Source of the DNA: Voacanga thouarsii
Lineage: Eukaryota > Streptophyta > Magnoliopsida > Gentianales > Apocynaceae
Assembly: GCA_026120185.1 (NCBI GenBank)
Contig: JANUWF010002024.1
Coordinates: 620,001 to 684,000, forward strand
Direction: 5' to 3'
DNA: 64,000 nucleotides
Shown here in pieces: positions 1 through 11,878 of the stretch; position 1 is the first letter of the stretch; every line of letters begins with the position of its first letter. The position numbers and the translations under genes are program-made. Under the pieces are notes generated by a model. It was given only the letters and a program-made list of their open reading frames with translations. It made no database searches and was not told the origin of the DNA.

Positions 1-2050
1 ACAATCTAATATAAGTATCCACTAAAAAAGGGAATTTTATTATCAAGTTAGTGAATGAATCTAGATTTTGAGAAAGCAATACTAAATACAATTCTTATAG
101 TCATTAGTTTAACAATATGGTTGAAAGTTTTATCATAATCCAAATATCATGTTGCAAATATCCAATAGCCACTAATCATATATCCAAGGCACTGAAGTTG
201 AACTTGTCCCCAAAAATCTGAACATAGTTGACAATATGCACTCTTGAAGGATAGGATACTTGTTCTCAAGTACTATTAGTAAAGTAGAATATTTATCTAA
301 TATAGCATGATGCTAGTTAAGATCTTGAAGGGCGTGAAAGTGTGGAGGAAGAAAATGATTTTGGGTTTGAAAATGACATGTTGACTACATGTGAACATAA
401 GATGTCTAAGGGGATGAGAGAATAGATTATTAGGGCAGGGCAATTGAAACGGTTGAGGAGAAGAAGAGGAAGAGGGAATTGCAATGGTAATATAGAGAAG
501 AAGATGAGAAAGATAAACAATAGAAGAGGGGGTAGGTGAATAGGATGAGGAAGAATTGAAAGGGTGTAGAAAAATCAACTCTTGAAAGACAACATGATGA
601 GAGATGATACTTTACTCTTAGAAAGCTATCGACAGTAAAGACTTTAATGATTAAGAGGGTAGCCAAGAAAGATGCAGTTAGTAAAGTGGAGGAAAGTTTA
701 TGTAGTGTGCTAAAAGATATATTAGGATAGCAACCAAAAAACCTGAGATGTGAGTAAGAGAGAAAAAAATTGTTGAAAACCTAAGGTTTTGGTAGTCAAA
801 ATATTAAGAATATGAATTACCCAATTTAGAGCTTCCAAAAGAATGAAGGATAAAGAATATGCGAAGAACATTATTTATGGTGCATATCATACGTTCAGCT
901 TTCCCATTTTATGAAGAAGTATGTGGACATGAAAAGTGAAATTATATGTCATGAACATTGAAGAAATTATTGAAAAGAGTATTGTTAAATTCTCTGCCAT
1001 AATCAATTGAAAAGCTTTAATTGTGATTTGAAATTAATTTTTCATATGAGCATGAAAATGTAGAAATTTCTCAGGGGTTTTAGATTTAGTGCGAAGTTGA
1101 AATATCCAGACAAAGTGAGAGTAGTCATCAAAAAATAATAAAGAATATTGAAATCTACATTTACTTGTAACTGGAGAAGTCCACAAATTACAGTGAATAA
1201 TTTCACATGGAGAAGAAGTATAAGACTGAGATGCAAAAATTGGAAGATTTACATGCTTACTAAGTTGACAAATATGACATAAACTGGAAATTTTATCTTT
1301 TTTACATGAAATAAGTCTATTATTAATTTTAAAAAAATTGAAAACAGAGTCACCAGGGTAACCTAAATATTGATGCTATGTTGAAAGAGAGAAGACAAAA
1401 GCTATTGAATTGAAAATGGATGATAGTAAAGAAGTGACAAGATACAAATCTCCAAAACTATTATAGCATAAAATGGGGTGAATATATTTAATAGAAAATT
1501 CATCTTTGTCAAATTCAACGGAACAATTATTATGCTTCATAAATTGTTAGACAAAGGTCATATTTTTAATAATATAAGGAGTTATAAGAATATTATTAAA
1601 AGAAAAGAGATGAGAAGTACTAATGATAGAGGTGCCAATATAACTAATAGGAATAGCAAATCTATCACCAATCACAATATGTTGAGGAAAAATTTTTAGA
1701 ACTAAAAATAGTAGAAAGAGAATTTTGTAAATAGATAGGGCATCTAGTAAATTTATCAAATAAGAGATGGCACCTGTGTCCATATACCATTATCTATCAA
1801 TGGAACTTCCACTGCTAGTAGGGGGTGGTGTTGGTTGCGGTGTGTTCCAAACTATTAACAGTTGTGGTGCACCAGGAAAGGAAGAATAACCAAACCAAGT
1901 AGAATCACAAATAAGAGAAAAAATACCAAGCTTATAAGAAGAAGAGTCAGACTGTGTAGAAGAAGAATTTTGCCACAAGGTGGGATTATTAGCTACCATA
2001 AATCTCTAAAGAGAAGATAAAAATAGAGGTAAAAGGATTAGGGCTTTTTT
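1..2050 (-). pseudogene. copia gag-pol polyprotein remnant (protease, integrase, start of RT)
   Basis: Translated on the minus strand with frame changes. The protease active-site triplet D-T-G is at 1772-1780, preceded by a Ser/Pro-rich gag tail (1790-1999). Integrase covers about 840-1290; D-D-Y-S-H-F at 1112-1129 contains a core Asp, and N-G-K-A-E-R-M-I lies at 885-908. A Ser/Pro-rich linker follows (about 300-700). Reverse transcriptase begins near 230, with L-D-Y-D-K-T-F at 123-143, and runs off the left edge before its catalytic box. Stops and frameshifts occur throughout, so it is not functional. The domain identities are secure by eye; exact limits are not. Confidence 0.82.
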
Positions 2051-2059
2051 AGAAATGAT

Positions 2060-2071
2060 GCTTTAATACCA
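2060..2071 (-). other. Primer binding site, tRNA-iMet type (copia fragment)
   Basis: The minus strand reads TGGTATTAAAGC, close to the plant initiator-Met PBS TGGTATCAGAGC. It directly abuts the candidate LTR end at 2072 and lies upstream of the gag/protease remnant, which sets the element's orientation. Confidence 0.7.
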
Positions 2072-2295
2072 TGAAAGATTATGGTAGAAAATCCATTCAT
2101 CCCTCTTGTTCTCATTAATGGATTAGTGTACAATAGGTATATAAGATATTAAACAAAAAATTTACAAGATTTTAAAAAATATACTACCGTATACAAAAAT
2201 ATGAAAGATATGTTAAAGATATATGAAATATAAATAGAATAATATTCAATAGAGATATACAAAAAAATATATCATATCGTAAATATGCTCGATCA
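2072..2295 (-). repeat. Candidate 5' LTR of the left copia fragment
   Basis: This AT-rich segment lies immediately next to the PBS. On the minus strand it would start TGATC and end TTTCA, giving TG..CA ends and a length near 224 bp, which suits a short-LTR copia. The 3' LTR is outside the window, so the outer boundary at 2295 rests only on the TG/CA rule and is tentative. Confidence 0.4.
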
Positions 2296-2993
2296 TTTAA
2301 AAAATCAAAATATTATATTTTGTAATAATATTTTAAAATTATAAAATCGCTACTAGTAATGATAACTTTATAAATAAAATACAAAGGAAGTTGCAAATAG
2401 CAAAGAAAGGCTTGGCTTAGGGATGGAAATTTCCTCGCTTAAACTGGGGACTTGGCTCGACCCAACCTGATAGGGTCAAGAATTCCTCAATTAAAGCGGA
2501 GATGGGTCTGGGGGCAGGTTTCATTCCTTGGCCAAACCTGTCCATATATATGTATAATATATATATATATATATATATTAATTATAATTTACCTATAATA
2601 CTAATATAATCTACAGAATATATAACATGTACATATATACATATATTATATGTATATATAGCTAAATTATGTATGTATATAACATGCACACACACTAGCT
2701 CTACGGCTCGAATACAAAATTTCTCCACGTTTTCTTACAAGCTTATTCTACTATTAGACTTTATCATATAGCGCTAATGTATTACAAGTAATTTATCATA
2801 TAATGTTAATTATTATATATCAATGTAGCTAAGTACTATCAAAACATTTCAAATCTAATTTGAAATAATATGCGGGTATGAGTTAAAATATTAAGTAGTG
2901 CAAGATGTTTAGTTAATTATGTCCGCCATTATATGAAAAAAATATTTTAATTCTTATATACTACCTACCTAAATAACCCATAATTGAATATAG
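2296..2993. other. Old spacer DNA, very AT-rich, with a short G-rich segment
   Basis: No coding region is visible. Positions about 2415-2545 are richer in G and C, with repeated G-rich words such as GGGGAC, GATGGGTCTGGGGGCAGG and CCAAACCTGTCC. This style is seen near the ends of some hAT-type plant DNA transposons, but I found no terminal inverted repeat, so I make no call. The rest is A/T-rich and ends in the target site TATAG (2989-2993) used by the large copia. Confidence 0.5.
2557..2578. repeat. (AT)n microsatellite
   Basis: A run of 11 AT units within the AT-rich spacer. Confidence 0.9.
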
Positions 2994-3220
2994 TGTTGGA
3001 ATGTATGCCCACTAAAACTGTATTTATGATATAATTTTGATTAAATTAATAAAGGCCATATTCTTACAAATAGTTTATGTCTTCACATTTTAATTTATGC
3101 ACGATTTCGTTGGAAAAGACCCATTGTGTTTAAGTAAGTGATCTATGTAAATGGAGGTCTTCCATTGTAGGGTATGGATCACAGGTTACTTATTTTAACT
3201 GGGTGATGAGAATGGAAATC
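2994..3220 (+). repeat. 5' LTR of outer copia, first part
   Basis: Starts TGTTGGAATG and aligns with the start of the 3' LTR at 57322, with several substitutions. It breaks off at 3220, where the Athila-like element begins, and resumes at 21282. The last five bases, AAATC, are one copy of that element's target site. Confidence 0.92.
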
Positions 3221-4713
3221 TGATGCGTGTTTTTTAATGTAAAAAATATTACCAACAAAGTCCACAATCAATCAAGCTTTAATTAAAATGCTAACCACTA
3301 AAACCACACATATAGGCAAGTATACCCATTATATAGTGTAGCGAATAGCAAGTATTGTATTCACAAGAATTTAGGCGCCCACCTTGCTTTACCCAAATCA
3401 TTATTGTTTAGCTAACAAAATAAGAAGATATAAATAAAACACTAATCTAATATACTAGAGAAAAGTCAAGTTACACAAGAAAAGTTACAAGAATAATCAA
3501 GGAGTGAGAAAAAAAAGAAAAAAAAGCATGAAAATAGATAAAAGTCCTCGAATACACAATAATGATTGACTAACTATTCTCTCAATTTATTATTATCTTG
3601 GCACCATGAAAGATTAAAGTAGACCCACTTTGTTTGTAATTCATAGAATCATTATCTTCTAGTTAAATCAGTGAATATATTCAATCTCAACCAATTTACC
3701 CAAAAGATGCATTAAAATCAATCCTCACAACAATCCCTCTATTCTAGATTATTTAAAGCATAAAATTAGCCAGTGAATCTATATTTTAACAATCATCAAC
3801 TAATCTTTGATTACTTATTCTTTACCCTTAACCTATTTTGCAAGCAAGTTAAGAATAACTAGTATTGAATTAATTAGTTGGCTATTCTCTCCTAACATTG
3901 TTTTGAAAGTTAATTAGAAGAGAACTAATCAATCTAACAAGATATTATGCTCAACTAATCAAATACCAAGAATAGCAATAAATTAATCAAAGATCTAAAA
4001 TCAATACAAAATCATGAAGCCAAAAAAATATCATTTAAAGACAATTAAAACATTAATATCAAATTGTCAATAAATTACAAAGAAGAGAAAAAGAAACCAC
4101 CCATAAACAAGTAAGCTTTCTTCTTCTTCCTTAAAACCTTCTTGAACAACCTCCTCTTCTTCTCCAATAATTCTCCTTTGATCCTCTTAAATCTTAGTGT
4201 TTCTCTAGAAGTTTTCTAAAGATATTACATTAAAGAATTGAAAACTTTGAAAACTAGTTTGTACAATGTTATTCTCTTGTATTTATATCAATTCTAATTG
4301 TCAAAAAGTTCCTACAAGAGTTCTTTTCCGTGGTTAAAAGAGTTCCCAAAGGAATTCAAGTAAGATTACCAAATTCTGCTTGAAAAGGAAAATTTGCCAC
4401 CTCTAGACAGGTTGGACCTGGCGTCTGGTCAATTCAACCCACCTAGCGCCAGGTCCATTCTGGTTTCCTCACTGTTTTGCTACTTTTCCAGAACAGACCT
4501 GATGCCTGATGCCTTAGCTAGACTTGGCTCCATGTACAATCTGGAATCTTTCACTTTCTTCTAGAAATCTCATGAATTTTGCATAAATTCATCAAAAACA
4601 CTTTCCACAAGCAAAATATCAAATAGGAAAGAATATGTCTAGTTATTACATCAAAAGTATCATAAAAGAGCCTCAAATAAATAGAAAAATAGTGATGAAT
4701 TTAGCCCCTATCA
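3221..4713 (-). repeat. 3' LTR of the Athila-like element
   Basis: It is collinear with 19791-21276 over its whole length and with the split solo LTR at 5657-18135. Around 4410-4540 it contains several diverged copies of a palindromic word related to ACCTGGCGCCAGGT. Confidence 0.92.
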
Positions 4714-4730
4714 ATTCCCCCACACTTAAG
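4714..4730 (-). other. Polypurine tract of the Athila-like element
   Basis: The minus strand reads CTTAAGTGTGGGGGAAT immediately before the LTR start at 4713. The position fits the plus-strand primer of reverse transcription. Related G-rich words occur again inside the element at 18323-18341 and 18612-18629. Confidence 0.75.
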
Positions 4731-5656
4731 CTTTACTTGTCTTCAAGCAAACAAGAGTTAAAACACTCAAGCATATTAGCTTAAGACAAAAAAACATTTC
4801 AACTTATCCTTAGCAAATTCATCAATAATAAAGGAATAATCTTCTTCTAACATCAAATACAAACTTGCCATTCATTCAATCCTTTTAAAACCTTCTAAAA
4901 TCATATATTAAATCAAACAATCCCAAGGCATTCAAAGTTAAGTTAAATAAGTTTATATCTAATACAAGAAAATCATCCTACTGCTTAAGCAAAAACATAG
5001 ATAACATAAATTATACAAGTTAAGCCATTTAACCAATTTTAGCATTATAAACTCAAATTTACACCACTCAAGTTAATGAAATAAGGAAAACACTCCACTC
5101 TTTATTTTTTTTCAATGACTTAGGGAATGATAGCCTGAAGTGAATGGACTTCTCTTCATGCACCGTATTAGCCCCCTTATAGTCAATATCATTTTTCAGC
5201 ATTTTCTTCTTTTTCTTTCTTCTTTCTTTCCTTGCATTCTTACCAATGGAATAGTCTCAAGAGTGTGCATCGAACAATACTTGCTACTTTTCTCCATATT
5301 AACCCCCCTTTTTAGCAAAATGTTTTTTTTTTCTTTTCTGCTCAAAAGACAAAAGAAAAATTTTGTTCAACTCCATTTTTTTTTTCAAATTACATTACTA
5401 AGATTTTTTTTTCACTCATTGTTTTTCTATTTCCTCATATTTCTTATTCACAACTCAAAGTCAAGCAAATTTTAAACCCAAAATATAGGAATTAGTTAAT
5501 AACTCTACCTATATTCATCACATCATCCATATTCAAATTTAAAGAATGAAACAAAACTCAAATACCAAATATAACTAAGGTTAACTTAAATTCTCAAGAC
5601 TTAGCAAAATCCAACTGAATACACTAGTTAACTTTTAATAAAAATAAAACCATAAT
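4731..5656 (-). other. Internal region of Athila-like element, PPT side, non-coding
   Basis: About 0.9 kb of AT-rich DNA with pyrimidine and purine runs. One open frame on the plus strand (5140-5475) is Phe/Leu-rich, arises from T runs and matches no family I know, so I do not call it a gene. The segment ends in ATAAT (5652-5656), the target site of the solo LTR inserted next. Confidence 0.7.
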
Positions 5657-5735
5657 TGAAGCGTGTTTTTTAGTGTCGAAAATATTACTAACAAATTACA
5701 CAATAATCAAGATTTAAATAAAATGCCAACCACTA

Positions 5736-8501
5736 TGATATGAGCTTGAGGGAGAAAATCTTTCTAGATCTAAAAAGTAGCTTTATTTTGAACCTTTTGT
5801 AAAGGACAAAAACTACAAAACAACAAGATAAGCAAGAAATATTAGTATTGTACCCTAGATGCAATCACTTGTACAATGTATATTGCATAATAACTAATAA
5901 AAGAAGCATATTTTATCTTTTAGTTTGATTTTTATATCTTAATATGCATATAAACTATTTGATAAAGTCCCTAAAACAACACAGTGTTAAGAAAATTATG
6001 ATAGAGATCATGATGTGAGATTCCGACTACACTATGTAGTGTTTGTGCTTCGATAATCCCTAGTCATAGTATTAATAAAATGGGACATTATTAATACACC
6101 AAGACTAGCACATGTTATATCCCTTGATTGGATCAAGCGGTGGTTCTCATAATCGTGAGTATTGTGATACTCAGGATTAATATGTGGATGCTTGTGATAT
6201 TAACAAGTTCATTGGATAATCTAACTATGAGATAATCACTTGGATAATCTATTAAGTGTCAATGATAGAATCTCATTATAACAAGTGTGCAAGTATCCTT
6301 AGATTTGAGATCTCCAAAGTATTTTATTTTTTGAGTATTGTACTTTGATTCTAATCTTTAGAGTCTTACAAGGACTACCTATGGGATAGATATTGGGTAC
6401 AATGTAAAGTAAATGAGAGTAACTAAGAAGGTCAATAAAGGATTCATCACTCCTAATCGTAGGAGAATATATCTCAGGGCCACTTGTAGAAATCACTACT
6501 GATGAAGTCCTTGGCCAAGGCAACTATGTGTTGGAAATAGTTCTAAATTTGATACACATATTGAGTAATGGATTTCTTGAACTTGTACTAAAATATTCGG
6601 GCCAGAGTTAATAATATTCTTGATGGAGTTGGCACTAATTCCATGCTCTAGACTAAATGTGATATAGTATGGTAAAAGGAGTTTATTACACTGGTTATTT
6701 GCTATTGAAAGGTTCATGTTAAGCCACTTGACTTTATGGACTTTTGAGTGATCAAGAGTCATTGTTAGATCTCGCTCTTGATATGCTAAATATGAATTTA
6801 TTAATTAGAGATTTAATAAATTAATTCAATATTTTATTTAGGATTATTAATTCTAAAGAGGTTAGAATTAATTCATATTATGCTACCAATAAGAGAAGGA
6901 AACCTAATGGGTCACACACAATAAAGGTTTGAATGCTCAATATATATTATTTGATAATATTGTGGGGTTAATTAAGATAACAAAATATATTTATAGGTGA
7001 ATTATAAGTTTGTTATAATTCATGGGATTTGGTTGCAATTATATAAACTTCAAGGGTCCAATTGTAGACATTGGATCTTGGAGGAATTTATTGCAATTAA
7101 CACAACTCCTAAAAACTATAAATATGGGAATTGTTCCCTTTTGCATATATGATTCAGATGTTCCTTCTTCACCCTTATTCTTCTCCAATTAAACCTAACT
7201 GCACCTCTTCTACTAACATAGTTTTGAGCGGGCTTTGTGAGAAATTCAACCTTTTGTGGATTACTGCTAGAGATAATCCTAATCTTGGATTGTAGTGGGG
7301 TGATTGGACGATCAAAATAAGGGAATTGGTTCCTAGGATGGAGCAAGAAATTTTTATTTTTCTACCACAGAAGGTTGTCTCCGTTTCATTCCTCTATTTC
7401 CATTTTAATTGCAAACACATGATCCTTAGGCATGGGTTTCATGGTTATTTCCGATGCGTTCTTATTTGATAAGCTTGATGAAATCCCAACAAGAAAGCTA
7501 TAAAGGACATAAAAAGATCAGAAAAAGTAACAAAGAAAATACATTTTCTACAAACAAAGAACCTTAAAAGAACTTAGCTTTTAGAACCCCAAATTTAGTA
7601 GATTAGGTCTACTACAACAATACCTTAGAACCCTTGACTAAGCAAGAAATTAAGAACTAAAAGGATAGGGAATTGTGGGCATTCAAACAAGAAACAGCAA
7701 GAACCCTAAATGACATAAAAAAAAAAAAAAGAACCCCTATTGATTTCCTAGTTGAATTATCCTTTGAATTTATAGACACTTACTCAAGAGTGGACTAAGC
7801 CTTTAGGTTGGTCTTGGATTAAAATTGAACAAGGAATTTCGCCATTGCTTCAAGCCTTCAAGTTGAATGCTTTATTCATGTTAAAAATATGAAATATGTT
7901 CTTGTTCTTACAATACAAAAGCCTATATAATGGTGTTCTGTTCCTGAACTAAAATACTTTTTAAATATTATAAAATGACCCCAAAACTAGCTAAAAAACA
8001 TCAGGGATTCAGAACCAGAGTGGGGACGATGCCAAGTAGGGCTGTAGGGTCAATGCCAGGTACACTCTGGAGGAACAGTACTCTTCATAAAGAATAGCTG
8101 AAAAAAATGTCTGGGTTCAGATCTATAGTGGGGCCGGTGCCAGGTCCATTCTGCTAGAATAGTGCTCGCATCACAAAATTAAGGGTTTGTCTAGTCCACA
8201 CCCAGCGTCTAGTCGGGCTCCTAGGACTAGCGTCAGGTACGCTCTACTGGGCGTCGTTTCTGTGCGATCAGTTTCCGATCGACATCCTTCATACACCAGC
8301 AACACGGTCCATTCTCGATCCTCTTCTTGCAATGCCCATACACTATCCCACCTTAAATGAGCTTGTAGATATGCGTGAAGATTGAGTTAGAATTTTTTGA
8401 AGTGAGCTCTCATCAACGGACTGAGTAAGCTCGACTTTGTTTCGGCTTCATCCTCTCCCCCTTCTTAAGCTTGATCCTTGTGACCGGATTGATTCCTATC
8501 A
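5736..8501 (-). repeat. 3' LTR of the minus gypsy, interrupted
   Basis: The blocks 5736-5839 and 7497-8501 together (about 1.1 kb) align with 13890-14981. The missing middle is the copia solo LTR 5840-7491. Positions about 8020-8250 hold several words related to ACCTGGCGCCAGGT. Confidence 0.9.
5840..7491 (+). mobile_element. Copia solo LTR (family linked to the truncated copia at 41842)
   Basis: A perfect TSD, AGAAA, lies at 5835-5839 and 7492-7496. The sequence aligns with the LTRs at 39053-40886, 44061-45152 and, on the other strand, 15801-17537. It begins TATTAG, where TG would be expected, and ends CCAACA. The family is identified through 44061, where the same LTR follows a copia RNase H and a polypurine tract. 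The copy has no internal region, so it is a solo LTR left by LTR-LTR recombination. No coding capacity is visible. Confidence 0.9.
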
Positions 8502-8515
8502 CTTCCCCCTTCTTC
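8502..8515 (-). other. Polypurine tract of the minus gypsy
   Basis: The minus strand reads GAAGAAGGGGGAAG directly before the LTR at 8501, just after the C-terminal part of integrase. Confidence 0.75.
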
Positions 8516-9600
8516 GAATGGATTCGTCCTTGAATCATATCCTACATTCTACGAAGAATGATCAACTACATTAAAAGTCGTACTTACATTATACTAACCC
8601 GATAGATCAATCTTGTAGGCATTATGTCCATGTCACTCAAGAACTTAGAACGGTCCATCCCCTCGTGGTTCGAGTTTTAACTTGTGTTGGGTGAGAAATC
8701 TCTCATTGCGTAAATGTACCCAAACCCAGTCTCCTAACTCAAATATCACCTGATTACTTCCTTGATTGCGCTTGCATGCGACGGCCTCATTCCATTTTTC
8801 GATTAGGGATTTAACTTTCTCGTGCATGGATTTAACTAGCTCGGCCTTCCTTTTCCTATCAAGACTCAATCGTTCATTACAGGAAAAGGAGTTAAATCTA
8901 ATGAAGTTAATGGATTAAACCCATAAACAACTTGAAATGGAGAAAATATAGTAGTAGAATGGACTGTTCTATTATATACAAACTCTATATGTGGAAGACA
9001 TTCTTCCCAATTCTTCAAGTTTCTTTTGATGATTGCCCGTAATAGTTGCGTGAGAGTCCGGTTGACAACCTCCGTTTGTCCATCCATTTGTGGGTGACAA
9101 GTTGTAGAAAACAACAAGTTAGTTCCCAATTTTGCCCACAATATTCTCCAAAAATAACTTAAAAATTTAGTATCCCTATCCGATACTATGCTCCGTCGTA
9201 ACCCGTGCAATCTTACCACTTCCTTGAAAAATAAACCTGCAATGTAGGTAGCATCATTAGTTTTTGCACAAGGAATAAAATGAGCCATCTTAGAAAATCG
9301 ATCAACAACTACAAAGATGGAGTCCTTCCCCCCTTAGTCTGTGGCAATCCCAATATAAAGTCCATTGAAATATATAACTAGGGTGCATTAGCGATGGGTA
9401 GAGGAGTATATACCCCTTGGGGTAGTGTTTTAGACTTGGCCCGTCTACATGTAATGCATGAATTACAATGCCTTTCTACATCTCCCATCATTTTTTGCCA
9501 TTAAAAATGCTCCTGCAAAATACTTAATATTTTTGAATTCCCAAAATGTCCCATTAAACTTCCTCCATGAGCTTCCTTCACTAAAAATTCTCTCAAGGAT
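8516..9600 (-). pseudogene. gypsy integrase remnant
   Basis: Integrase joins cDNA to host DNA. Two open pieces, 9288-8866 (140 aa) and 8869-8645 (74 aa), lie in different frames and overlap slightly. The first begins M-A-H-F-I-P-C and contains S-D-R-D-T-K-F with a catalytic Asp, then H-P-Q-M-D-G-Q-T-E and N-W-E-E-C-L-P-H with the likely third acidic residue. The second contains G-D-W-V-W-V-H-L-R, typical of the C-terminal region of plant gypsy integrases. Upstream (9290-9600) the zinc-binding part is broken by stops. Short residual coding follows to the polypurine tract with no recognisable chromodomain. Frameshifts make it inactive. Confidence 0.87.
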
Positions 9601-11213
9601 CCATTTAGTATGCAAAGTCTACCCTCTTTAAATAAAAACCCATCATGCCTATAAAATTTAGGAAAGCACATTTTTCACAAGCATGATAAATCTCTCCCAA
9701 TTCTTCATGATTTGCATATAAATCCTTAATAAGCTCAAAACCAAGTAATTTTTCCTCCAAGGAATTTAAAAGTACATACATGCAAGATAATACATCGGCT
9801 ACTACAGTATCCTTACCTTTCTTGTATTTGATCATATATGGAATGTACCAATGAACTCCATCCATTTGGCATGCCTTTTGTTCAAATTTTGTTGGCCTTT
9901 TAGATGATTTAATGTTTCATGATCGGTATGAATGATAAATTCCCTAATGAATATTGCCAATGGTGCAAGGTCCTCACTAATGAATATAATTCCTTGTCAT
10001 AAGTGGAATAATTCAAGGATGCTCGTGTAGCTTCTCACTAAAAAATGCAATAGATTTTTTATCTTGAGTCAACACAACACCTATTCCTATTCCACTAGCA
10101 TCACATTCCACTTCAAAAGTTTTTCCAAAAATTAAGCAAGGATAATAATGGGACTTCACTCAATTTTGATTTCAAAGCAATAACAACCTTTTCTTGTTCT
10201 TCTCCCCATCTAAACCTTATGCTCGGTTTAATCACTTCAATCAATGGGGTAGCTATTGTGCTGAAATTTCTAATGAAACGCTTATAAAAATTGGCTAACC
10301 TATGAAAACTCCTTACCACAGTCACAGAAGTGGGTGTTAGCCAATCCTGAATTGCCTTGACACTTTCTTCATCCACTTCAATACCTTTTGAACTCACAAC
10401 ATTTCCAAGAAAAGTTATCTTTTCCAAACAAAAGGAACATTTATCATAGTTCACATATTACCTTTCTCTTCTAAGAGCAACAAACACACACTTAAGAAGC
10501 TGTAAATGATCTTCATAAGTTTTGTTATAAATCAAAATACACCACAACAAATTTTTCAATATATTCTCGCAACACCTAATGCATCAACCTCATGAAAGTA
10601 CTAGGCCCGTTTGATAACCCAAATGGCATCACAAGCCACTCATATAAACCCTTCTTGGTCTTAAATGTAGTTTTCCATTAATCACCTTCCCTAATCCTAA
10701 TCTGATAATATCCGGATTTTAAATCAAAATTTGAAAATACACATGATTCATGCAATTCATCCATAAATCATCAAGCCTAGGGATAGGGTAATAATATTTT
10801 ACCGTTATGTTGTTAATGGCCCTATAATCAATACGCATACTCCATGATCCATCTTTCTTAAGCCCCAACAACACTAGAACTGCACTTGGACTCAAACTCT
10901 CTTGAACATGGCCTTTCTTGAGCAACTCCTCAACTTACTTTTGTAGCTCCTTAGCTTCTTCAATGTTGCATCTATAAGCTGGTCAGTTTGGAATGACAAC
11001 CCCTGGGATGAAATCAATCTGATGCTCTATTCCTTGGATGGGTGGTAATCCTTTGGGTATTTCTTTTGGAAATACATCCTGAAATTCTTCAATAAGATCT
11101 ACAATTTCACAAGGTAAATAAAGAGTAGTTTCATTAGTAGTTACATAAACGCCTTTACAAATTAAAAGATACATTGGTTCCTTAGCTTTAATCGCTTCTA
11201 CCACCTCTCTCAC
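9601..11213 (-). pseudogene. gypsy reverse transcriptase and RNase H remnant
   Basis: Open pieces lie at 11213-10983, 10925-10719, 10454-10113 (one frame) and 9865-9605 (another). The second carries [19 protein letters not shown] and Y-P-I-P-R-L-D-D of the RT palm region. Between the second and third the YXDD catalytic box is reduced to Y-F-D at 10531-10539, apparently by a short deletion that removes the second Asp. The third piece shows F-L-G-N-V-V-S-S-K-G-I and F-Y-K-R-F-I-R-N-F-S, typical of the RT thumb region. RNase H lies in 10110-9866 but is interrupted, and 9865-9605 carries a D-T-V-V-A-D-V-L-S-C motif from the RNase H-integrase joint. It is inactive. Confidence 0.87.
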
Positions 11214-11227
11214 TCTTGCAAAGAAAT

Positions 11228-11878
11228 TTATTCGTTTATTATCTCCTCGCTTTTATTTTTCCTCTCTCTTTTCCTTTTCTTCTTTCTCAGCGCTCCCTCT
11301 CTCAATTTTTTTCTCATTTCTTGAACACTCTTTTTCTTCTCCTTTTCTCTCATGATCTTTTGATCTTTGCTCAGTTCACTTGGAGACATAGGCAGTAGAA
11401 TGAATTTCTTTCCCTCCTTATACACAGTGTAAGTGTTTTTCTTCTCATCATGCTTTACTTCCCTATTATATTACCATGGTCTCCTTAAAAGTATGTGGCC
11501 TGCCTGCATAGGAACAACATCACACAAGATCTCTTCCTTATGTTTTCCCATGTCAATTGCAATTAAGGCTTATTTATTAACCTTCAATTCTCCACTATCA
11601 TTTAGCCATTGCAGCTTGTAGGGTTGTGGATGCTTCCTTGTTTCCAAGCCTATCTCTTCCATTGCACTAGTACTTATAACATTGGTGCAACTCCCACTAT
11701 CAATGATTACACTACAAGGTACTTGGTTGATCAAACATCTTGTATAAAAGATATTCTCCCTCTGTTGATGATGCTCATCTTCCTTCGATTGCGTGCTCAA
11801 CGATCTCCTAGCTACTCCAAGTAACGCACACACTTGCCCAACTTCTTCACCTTCTTCACTTAAGATTTCTTCCTCCTT
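11228..11878 (-). pseudogene. gypsy aspartic protease remnant and charged linker
   Basis: The reading frame continues that of gag. The active-site-like triplet D-S-G lies in V-I-I-D-S-G-S-C-T-N-V-I within 11833-11570, as in retroviral-type aspartic proteases that process the polyprotein. A second open piece, 11425-11228, is Lys/Glu-rich and probably linker. Between them and before 11833 a few stops occur in an otherwise shared frame, so this is one of the least decayed parts of the element. Confidence 0.85.

Larger units (their letters stand above)
1..2295 (-). mobile_element. Ty1/copia element fragment, 5' portion, running off the left edge
   Basis: Read on the minus strand, this stretch shows in order a candidate LTR (2295 to 2072), a tRNA-iMet-like PBS, a gag/protease remnant, integrase, a low-complexity linker and the start of reverse transcriptase, which leaves the window at base 1. 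Protease, then integrase, then reverse transcriptase is the Ty1/copia order. The short LTR and the integrase wording resemble the Ale/Retrofit lineage, but that lineage call is only an impression. Most of reverse transcriptase and the 3' LTR lie outside the window, so no TSD can be tested. The frame is full of stops and shifts. It belongs to the oldest DNA layer, because the large copia at 2994 inserted beside it later. Confidence 0.85.

Noticed and set aside
5140..5475. 111-aa open frame rich in Phe and Leu
   Set aside because: It arises from T- and TTC-rich DNA in the non-coding internal part of the Athila-like element; no domain, no homologous frame at other copies.
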